Shown here: piece by piece, positions 56,071 through 64,000 of the stretch
Numbering within the stretch: position 1 is the stretch's first letter
Layout of the letters: each line of letters begins with the position of its first letter
Assembly (NCBI GenBank): GCA_023014365.1
Contig: JAEBUN010000061.1
Coordinates: 81,118 to 145,117 of the forward strand
From: Lepiota brunneoincarnata
Taxonomy: Eukaryota; Basidiomycota; Agaricomycetes; Agaricales; Agaricaceae
Direction of reading: 5' to 3'
Length of the DNA stretch: 64,000 nucleotides
Translations under genes and position numbers: made by a program
Notes under the pieces: model-generated
Seen by the model: only the letters and a program-made list of their open reading frames with translations
The model's database searches: none
Told to the model about the DNA's origin: nothing

Positions 56071-59000
56071 ATGAGCTCAGTGTCGTCCAGGCTCTCGCCT
56101 TCACCGGCGTCTCGATTCTCGTCGGTCCCTGCTAGTACTGCAGCGTCAACTCCTCCTTACCATCCATCTTCCTGTGCTAGTAGCGAAATCTATGTCCCTA
56201 AGGTGTGTTTCAGGTCTGGATCCGCTAAATGGTTGATAGTCATAACGCGTTTTTCAGACTCCAGTCAACGATGATGCTGACGACGTGGCGGGCACCGTTG
56301 ATGGACCCTTGGTTGAGCAGGAACCGGAGCCTGAAGTCGATGAGGTATGGTACCCATAGGTCTTTCTTTTTTGCCCATTGTGATTAATCCCATCGCAGGA
56401 GACTGCCCGTCGCCTTAACAGACTCAAGTTCGTCCTGGAAAAATCTGCCGTCTACACGAGTATTCTTCAGGAGCGTATGGAAGAAGACAAGCAGAAGCTT
56501 TTAGAAGCTCAGAAAGCCAAAAGGTTGAATGCGAATAGCTCTAGAAAAGGAAGGAAGCGGACCCGGATATTAGATGAAGAGGAGGACGCACAAACTAAGC
56601 GGTTGAAAGGTGAAAATGGTGAATCTATACCCATTGAAGAAAGAGACCAGCTGGTTTTTGAGCAACCTGCGCTCGTCACTGGTGCTAAGATGAAGGGGTA
56701 ATCAACTAGAAGGATTGCAGTGGATGGTGTCTCTTGATCAGAACGGTATTAGTGGGATCCTAGGTGTGCAAAGTGCCCCTCCAGTGGTCTGGCGTGAAGC
56801 TGATTTTGCTTTTTTTCTTGCGCAAAGCTGATGAAATGGGGACTTGGGAAGGTGGGTAATTTCATTATCGCTAAAGCAGTACTCATGGTTCGATTAGACG
56901 TTGCAACCATCGCCTTAGCGCTTACCTTCGTGAGCACAATAACACGCGACCATTCCTGGTTGTATGTCCACTCAGCGTATTGCATAATTGGTACGATGAA
57001 TACCAAAAGTTCGCTCCCTCCGTGCGTTCTCCAGATCTTTGACGCACCTGGCCTTTCTGAATAGAATTTATTCAGATACCCGTCTGCATATACCATGGTC
57101 CACCGGCGGAGCGTGCTGAGCTACGTCGAACGGTTATGGCCCCTCCAGGGTCCCGAACTACTAAGCTGGCGGAGAATCCGAAACTCAAAAAAAAGAGGGG
57201 TAGACCCTCCAAAGTCTCGGTGACTGGAGGCGCGGCTCGTCGTTCTGGATACGACCGAGACAACGGAGACGATCCACGTGCAAACTTTCCTATAGTCGTG
57301 ACGACCTACGAGATGATTATCAAGGACCGCAAATACTTAGCTCAATACGATTGGGGTTATATTGTCGTAGATGAGGGCCACCGCCTCAAGAATCTGGATT
57401 GCATACTCATGCGAGAGATCAAGAAATACCCTAGTGCTGGCAGAATGATATTGACTGGGACGCCCTTACATGTGAGCTCCACTGTTGCTTAGTCCGACTC
57501 TCACTGAACATCCGAACAGAATAACCTTGCCGAGTTGTGGTCTTTGATGAATTTTATCCTTCCCGACATTTTCGATGATCTTGATTCCTTCCAGGAGTGG
57601 TTCAATCTTCCATCTCTGCAGTCCGCTTTGCCTACCGATCAGACCACTCAGATAGTTTCTGCGCTACATGCTATCCTCAAGCCGTTCCCTCTTGCGGCGA
57701 CTGAAGTCGGATGTACTTGGTGCCGATGAAAACGGGAAGGGGGGACTGCCGCGCCGAAGAAAGGAATAATGTTTCTATATGCCCCTATCAGCGTCCGGCA
57801 AAAGGAGGCTTATCAAAGTGTCCTTACTGGAAACATACGGCGCTGGTTAATGGCTGGAGGAACGAGCAAGGGGGGAGCCCAGTCAGTGGGCGAACAGAAA
57901 CAGGACGATGAGCTCCGGCAAGACGGTGCCGAACAGAAAGAAGACGATGAGGGTACTTCGTCGAGGAGGTTGCGTAAGCGGCAAGGCAGGGAAAAGTTAT
58001 GCTGTCGATGGGAGTGATAAGGAGTATTTCGAGATGTTGGAGAAGGGAATGCTGGACGAACGAGGTGTTAGACAGCATGTCTCGAAGGCGGAGGAGAGGA
58101 AGAGGAGCGGAAGCAAGGCTGCGTTGGATTACATGGCGAAGACTAAACGTTAGTTCTCGCGACGATGCCTCACGCATGCACTCACCAACCCCCTACAGTG
58201 AAGACTATAAATAATATGCGGTTGCAAAACACAGTTATGCAGCTGAGGAAAGTCTGTTCGCATTCCCTTCCTTTTCGACTGGCCGGTGGATCCCGACACA
58301 AATGACCTCGTTCTTGGCGCTGAGCTCGTGAACGCTAGCGGCAAGATGATGGTCCTGGATCGTCTGCTCAGGGAGCTGTTCAAACGAGGCCATCGAACAC
58401 TAATATTCAGTCAGTTCGTCACCATGCTCGACATCATCGAGGTAGCGTTTGTATTTGGCAGTTTATCGGTCTCAGCTCATTTTTTGTATAGGATTGGGCC
58501 ACGGACTACATGGGCTGGAAAATTTGTCGTATAGATGGGTCGACTTCACCTCAAGGTCGGAGGGAACAAATGAATATATTCCAAGCGGCAACCAAAAATT
58601 CGCCCAAGATCTTCCTTCTGAGTACGCGCGCTGGTGGCCTGGGCATCAATTTGACAGCGGCGGATACTGTGATTTTCTACGACCAGGACTGGGTACGTTT
58701 CCTGTTCGCTTTCAAAAAGATATAGTGGATGCTCAAGTCGTGTCAGAATCCTCAAATGGATATTCAAGCCCAAGATAGAGCTCACCGCATTGGTCAAACC
58801 AAGCCTGTCCTTGTGTATCGTCTAGTCAGTGCTCACACACCATCGAAGACACGATCATGCAACGCGCGACGGCAAAGAAGAAACTTGAGGCCCTGGTAAT
58901 TGCCAAAGGTAAGTTTCCACTCGTTATTTGAAGGCTTCGTCATTCAACTGCCTTTCCCCCCTCAGGCAAGGTTCAAGATGCCAGCATCAGCGGCTCCTAG

Positions 59001-59222
59001 TGGGAGCAGGCAACAATGGCGGACATGGCGGCCGAGCTGCTGCGTCTCGAGGGGTGAGAAGATTGACGTTGTTCCGGATACTGAGGAAGGCAAAGAAGGA
59101 GTCCTCAGCGATCAGCACTTGAACTTGTTACCTGGACCGTAGCCCCGAGGTATTCGAATCCCGAGGCTTGGGGTGGAGCTCAGATAAGGCCGCAGACGGT
59201 GCCGCTGACCACGACAGGAGTT
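56071..59222 (+). pseudogene. SNF2-family helicase, HELLS/Lsh/IRC5 type, multiply frameshifted
   Basis: The start ATG is at 56071 (MSSVSSRLSPS); exon 1 ends 56202. In order: a coiled coil (LKFVLEKSAVYTSILQERM), GLQWMVSL, DEMG.LGK (Walker A, ~56830), VDEGHRLKN (DEGH box, ~57370), [48 protein letters not shown] and [19 protein letters not shown]. The tail EGKEGVLSDQHLNLL is characteristic of Lsh/HELLS, a remodeller linked to DNA methylation and repeat silencing. Single-base indels interrupt it at about 56702, 56837, 57690, 57770, 57990, 58262, 58838, 59053 and 59135, each confirmed because the family sequence resumes in another frame. It therefore looks dead unless the assembly is at fault. Its 3' part is duplicated at 5590-6662. 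Confidence 0.8.
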
Positions 59223-59943
59223 CTAAATGCGAGGGGCTGCTTTGCTGTATAGCCATGCACCGAAGGATCCAGGCAACGATGGCCCTCGCTGTCATGATGG
59301 GGGGATGACCGTGCCCCTTGAACTTCACGGGCGCCCGGTTGCTAACCTCTGGATGCATGATTATCTCGTTTGTCTACACATGGAACTTGAAATTGACTCT
59401 AGTTTTCCGGATTCTTCGTTTAATATTAGCCTTGTAGCATATTGGTTACTTTTGTCCCCCTCCCGCCTGTAGAGGTCAGCTGAACTGAGCTCTGAAGGTT
59501 AATGGTATTGTGATTTGCTGTCGGTCAATTGTTTCGTCGGTCATCCATTGAGTTATATAGCCAGTACGGAGGATAACTGATCCCCAGCTACAGTGTGTAT
59601 GCATGTGAGCCCTACACTCGGCCGAGTCGTTCCTGTATCACCACCCCCTGCCCACACAATGATCGTTGCAGTGCACGAGCTGGGTAGGAAGTTGATCTTT
59701 CTGAACAGGTTTACGATGAACTAGCCTAATACTCGTATGATCCCTGCTAGCTGGAGCCTAGTGCTTGGTCGGCGAACTTGCAACAGTATCGTAAAGCAGA
59801 TAGTTTATTATGTGTCTATCAATAATTGCCTGTAGTTGAGAGAACGCCCTATGTTCCATGTAACGCGAGTTAAGGTTGGTAAGGAATGATGTAGGTTCCA
59901 GTGTAGAGTTTCGCCGGCCGCCTAAAGTGACAGATGATACACC
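59223..59943. other. Intergenic segment between convergent HELLS and NACHT genes
   Basis: No gene is seen. Matches 4985-5720 inverted and 63405-64000 directly (for example CCCCTTGAACTTCACGG and CAGTATCGTAAAGCAGATAG). Confidence 0.65.
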
Positions 59944-62281
59944 TCAGGACATCGTTCCCGAAGATGAGGACAGGTATATCTGGAAAAAGCTGTTGTGCAG
60001 TGTTTATATCACGACGAACTTGTTGCATATTTTTGCCGGCATCGTCATCGTCCGTGTCCCAATACCTTTCGCCAGTTGAAACTCCAGCTACATCAGTATG
60101 CTTATTAGTCATTCATACTTCTGAGGAGATCGGGCAAGTGCATCACCTCTTCCTGCCTACCAAAGGGGCCCTCAAATATAAAGAAATCTTCATCGTTGTA
60201 ATTACGATAGCGAAGGCTTATAGGGGAATCCTGCCATGATGTCATCAAGGCTGATCTCTCCGATTGGTATTTGCTCGATGAGTCCGTGTTTCATGAGCTT
60301 GGCATAGACCCTAGAGTCCTGGGGTACCAACAGTGTGTTTAGGATCGTTACAGCTCAGGAAGCAGGAAATACATACAAGGGAACCTTCAATGTCTGTCAT
60401 GAAAGAAAAAAGGCCACTTGTGTTGGACCAGTGGTGTCCCTTATCAAGAAATCCATGGTTTCCATGATGTGGGTAACATTCGGATCATGAAGTTTCGGTA
60501 TCAGGACCTTATGGTGCTCATACCACTCAGTCAGAAACGATTGTCCAGCATCATGGTAAAGATCTTCTCCAAGGGATTCTTCATCTGTAAGGGGCCAGAC
60601 AGAGCCACAATCAGCTGGGGTCATTGTGCTCCAAGCATTCCCTGATGCAGTGGCTGTGATGAGGTAAACTTCTTGGAAGGACCTCGCAGACTTACGACAG
60701 TGTACATCCATCAAGATTCCTGATACTGCATTCAAGCACTTTGTTCGATGATGTCAGGTGTGCTAATGTAGAATGCACCTGACCTCTCAGGATCACAGAG
60801 ATATTCGTGAAATGATTGAGTGGTGGACGTAGAGTTCGTCCTTGCCTGCATGCATCCTCGGGGGGTGGGATTTTCGAGAACCGAATGGAGACAATGCAGG
60901 AACCATAGGCAGCATTCGGGGTCAAACCCAGCCAGTTGCACAAATAAGCTAAGCTGCCGGGAACTCCTGTGTGGAGGTAATGTGCAAGTATCCGTCTGGT
61001 GCTTGGCAGGATTTCCTGAGGAATCTGAGAAAGAATATATGTATAGAGCTCATCCAGTCGAGCCAGCGGATGAGTTTCTCGAGATTGAGTTGGAACGCTG
61101 TCGATAACATCGAGCAATTGTTTCAGCCGAGAAACGGGATTCCCATATACCGGGTCACCAATGAACCTAATCGCAATTGCTGCATACGCGAATAGCCCAG
61201 TGGCAGCAGCAGCGATCTTCAAAAATTGACGTTCCTCTGGCCAATGGGGAAGAAGCCGTGCAACGAGGTCACCCTGTCGAATTCGCTCCAACTCGTCTCG
61301 CAAGAAGCATTCGACATCTTTGCATGCTTCGTCAGAATCAACCGGGACTTCCTCCTTTTCGTAACTCGGCAAAATACTTCTGCGAGAAAATGTGGCCTTC
61401 AAATATGACTCTGGGCGACTGGCGATCACCCAGATGAGAGGTGCATGTGGATAGGCGAGGGAAAAATATGAAATGAGGCCAATGATTTCGCATTGCTCGT
61501 TTTTGCCGCGACATTCATCAAGGCCATCGAGGAGTATCAGCACAGCACCGTGCCCCCGTAATATATTTTGTTCAACGAATGGCTTGAAAATGAGCCTGTT
61601 GAACTGGGTCCTCATGGCTTTCTCTGGTAGCTGAGGATCAGCGGCCATCGCCTGGAGGAAGTAGTCACGGTATGATGGGTATTTGATGGCGATCTGATAA
61701 GCGAGGGTGGTAAAGACCTTGGATGGGTCATTGCGCCCGTTTGGCCTGGAGAAGAAGAGAGTTGCACCCAATGATAGCTTCGGAGAGTCGACTATGGATT
61801 CTGCGAGGGTCTGCATGATGGCAGATTTGCCTGCTCCAGCGGATCCAAAAAGCCAGAAAATCCTTCTCTGACGGGCTGTGTCACTGAGCCAGCGCTGAGC
61901 CCTTTCAACGATGCTCTTTCGGGTGCCAGGGTGACATTGAGGGGGAGGGAAGCGGTCGGAGGAGTCGAAGTGGGCACCCGGAATGGTGTACTTTTTGAGT
62001 GACTCCATTGACACTGCAAGGGTCCACAAGTCAGCAGGACGTTTATTTCCCGCAATGAATCATACCGCGTTCGGTGTCGTAGTTCGTGACATTCACATCA
62101 TACATCCCTAAGTTGTTTATGATAAAACCACTCGCGCCGGTAAAATACTTGGTGTTGATTGCAGTTCGTCCTGGATAACGTCCCCGCAGGTACCTTGACT
62201 GCCAAGAAAGTGAGTAAAGGATCTGTGGTGTGACTGGGTCGGACTTACAGAATGCGGAGTAATCGAGTAACGGGTCGACAT
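59944..62281 (-). pseudogene. NACHT P-loop NTPase, broken inverted copy
   Basis: The start ATG is at 62281 (MSTRYSITPHS), with the same exon plan as the intact gene at 2624-4984, including GASGFIINN, GSAGAGKS and ILLDGLDEC. The frame is intact to about residue 390. Near 60905, at LGLTPNAAYG, an indel shifts it (the true continuation LHCLHSVLENPTPRG lies in another frame). A further shift lies near 60735. Later pieces (SFQEVYLITATASGN, LTDEESLGEDLYHDAG) and the last exon ending at 59944 are still recognisable. The ATPase core could still be made, but the C-terminus would be aberrant. Confidence 0.85.
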
Positions 62282-62479
62282 GAGAGCTCTTGGAGAATGT
62301 TTCCGTGAAATGAGGCAGGGGTGTGTTGTTATAAAGCTGTGTGGACACGTGACTTTCCTGCGCTGTAGACAAGATGGTGAGGCTGAGGAGGAAGCGCGGT
62401 CGGGGTCGGACCACCCAAAGAACCGCCCCAGTCGACGCGACGCTGACGAGGCGCGCTCACCCCCAAAAGGCCGTTCAAA

Positions 62480-62950
62480 TAAATGGGTGCATCGCCTCGT
62501 AGCAAACAGAGGGTGCGTAAGCCAATCGGGAGGTAGATGGATGGCGCATAACCCATAGCGAGGCAGGTAGAGGCACAGAAACCCATAGCGAGGTAAATAG
62601 GGGGGTGCATAGGCCTGTCGCGAAGTGGATAGAAGGTTTGTCGACCCTTATTGAGGCAGATAAAGGTTGCACAGGTCAATAGCGAAACAAGTGGCAGATG
62701 TGTGTAGACCCGTGGCAGAGCAGATTTATTAGAGGGTGCATAAAATTTCCTCTAAATTACATCTAAAGGGTCCATAGCAGTAGGGGGTGCACAAACCCGT
62801 AGCGGGTAAAAGGCGCGTAAACCCATAGCAGATAGAGGATGCGTTCACCTATAGCAAATGGAGATCGAGGGTGCGTGAACCGACGGAAAATAGGGGGTGT
62901 GTAGACCAGTAGCCGATAGAGAGTATGCAAACCCGTAGCACTAGGGGGCT
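62480..62950 (+). repeat. Degenerate minisatellite
   Basis: About a dozen imperfect units of roughly 33-37 bp with the core AAACCCRTAGCR followed by purine-rich DNA and a GGTGCRTA-like sequence. It lies just outside the right inverted arm. No coding capacity is apparent. Confidence 0.65.
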
Positions 62951-63404
62951 GTGGTGTTTGACAATGGTAGTGTATTCGGTAATCCGGTTCGTTGGGGGGT
63001 TGAATTCAAAGGGTTGAGGCGGGTGGTTGGTGGCGGGTGGTGGGATATGTTGGGTTGATGTTTTTAACGGCGGCAGCGTTAGCATCAGCCTTGGTGTCGG
63101 TAACGGTTGGAACGTTGTCCCGTTCAGCGCATCTGGTTACGTCGATGGCTGGTCAGGAACGGCACGTTGGAGGGTGGTCTCATTGGTGGCGACGTGCTCG
63201 TCAGGTTGGAACATAGTTAGTCGTTTGATAGAATGCTAGATAACGCGTGGTATAATCGAAGGCCGGCAGGCGAGGGAGGAGGGTAGGTATGAAGGTCAAG
63301 ATTAGCGTACCACAAGCGATGTGACAAGGTCACGTGTCTGCTGCTGCACTCAGGCAAGAATCGCCAGATGCTCCATTGACGTCCACTGCACTGGTTATCT
63401 GCCT
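62951..63404. other. Unassigned GT-rich stretch
   Basis: A GGTTGG/GGCGGGTGG-rich plus strand with no recognised gene or repeat. Confidence 0.35.
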
Positions 63405-64000
63405 GTGACAGGAGCTCTAATGTCAGGGCTGCGTCTGCCGTATACATACCAGGCACCAAAGGATCCAGGCAACGGCGCCCCCGCTGTCATGATAGGGAGG
63501 ACGTTGCCCCTTGAACTTCACGGACCTGGTTGTTAACTTCTGGATGCATGCTTACCTCGTTCATCTTACACATAGAACTTGGAATTGACTCTGGTTTTCC
63601 GCATTCTTTGTTTAACGTTAGCCTCTAGCATATTGGTTATATTCATCCCCCCGCTTATGGAGCAGCTGAAACTGAGCTCTAAAGGTTAATGATACAGCGA
63701 TTGTTGTCGGTCAATTGGTTTCAGTCATCCATTGGGTTGTATAGGGCAATATAGAGGATAGCTGATCCCAGTCACAGCATGTGTGGAGCCCCACATTGGA
63801 CCGATTCACTCCCGTATCACCTCTGCCTGCGCAATGACCGTTTCTGTGTACGTGAAGTACCTGGGTAAGAAGTTGATCCTTGCCGAATGGGTTACAATGA
63901 AGCCGGAGCCTGCCAGGCCCAATACTCACATGATCTTTGTTAGCCCGAGCTTAGTACCTTGGTCGACGAACTTGCAACAGTATCGTAAAGCAGATAGTTA
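63405..64000. repeat. Third copy of the NACHT-HELLS intergenic segment, cut by window end
   Basis: A direct repeat of about 59205-59807, displaced by about 4.2 kb, running to the window edge (AACAGTATCGTAAAGCAGAT at both). The orientation predicts another NACHT-like gene on the minus strand beyond the edge. Confidence 0.75.

Larger units (their letters stand above)
58186..62357 (-). repeat. Inverted repeat, right arm (HELLS 3' end + NACHT)
   Basis: Reverse complement of 2551-6662, about 4.17 kb. Here the HELLS exons are continuous with a full-length gene that extends to 56071, so this side holds the parental arrangement for HELLS. The left arm is the copy. Confidence 0.85.

Overview
The window looks like nuclear DNA of an agaricomycete (mushroom-forming basidiomycete). 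The evidence is short 45-70 nt introns with GT..AG ends and CTAAC-type branch points, a NACHT P-loop gene of the type that multiplies in Agaricomycetes, an F-box/LRR gene, a group III histidine kinase, DUF6533-like membrane proteins, a Helitron and a Ty3/gypsy chromovirus. No rRNA, tRNA or CRISPR was recognised.

Layout. 0.2-12.3 kb: a decayed tandem array of an alkyltransferase-like (ATL/Atl1) gene followed by a DUF6533-like membrane gene. Only the first ATL copy (213-818, minus) and possibly one membrane gene (7466-8994, minus) are complete. Inserted in it is a 4.1 kb block (2551-6662) with an intact five-exon NACHT gene (704 aa) and the decayed 3' part of an SNF2/HELLS-like helicase gene. 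12.7-42.4 kb: a second array, of an unrecognised multi-membrane-span protein gene (four main copies plus a fragment, all minus) and its spacer. It is interrupted by ~2 kb of unassigned DNA, a 14.8 kb Helitron (17942-32698), a ~0.6 kb insertion in copy 2 and a Zn2Cys6 gene. The Helitron is itself split by an 8,241 bp gypsy chromovirus (23936-32176) whose 698 bp LTRs differ at one base and which is flanked by AAATA duplications. 43.4-59.2 kb: host genes, namely a HAMP-repeat hybrid histidine kinase, two tandem histidine phosphatases, a small cysteine-rich membrane protein, an F-box/LRR relic and a frameshifted HELLS-like gene. 59.2-64 kb: the second, inverted arm of the 2.5-6.7 kb block, with a frameshifted NACHT copy, then a degenerate minisatellite and the start of a further copy of the arm's intergenic segment.

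Points of most interest. (1) The gypsy element carries a 12-nt sequence just downstream of its LTR TATA box that is perfectly complementary to the putative primer-binding site, as in Tf1-type self-priming; the predicted ~1.1 kb transcript leader contains no ATG before gag. (2) Two long overlapping frames lie after pol: one has two zinc knuckles, the other continues into the U3 of the 3' LTR with an acidic tail. (3) A related segment in the same window preserves the Helitron's empty target site, which fixes both ends to the base. (4) The 4 kb NACHT-HELLS arms are inverted ~51.5 kb apart, one NACHT copy intact and one broken. (5) Single-base indels recur in several host genes while the transposon frames are clean, meaning either relaxed, decaying genes or base-calling errors. 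All functions are inferred from motifs; no database search was possible.
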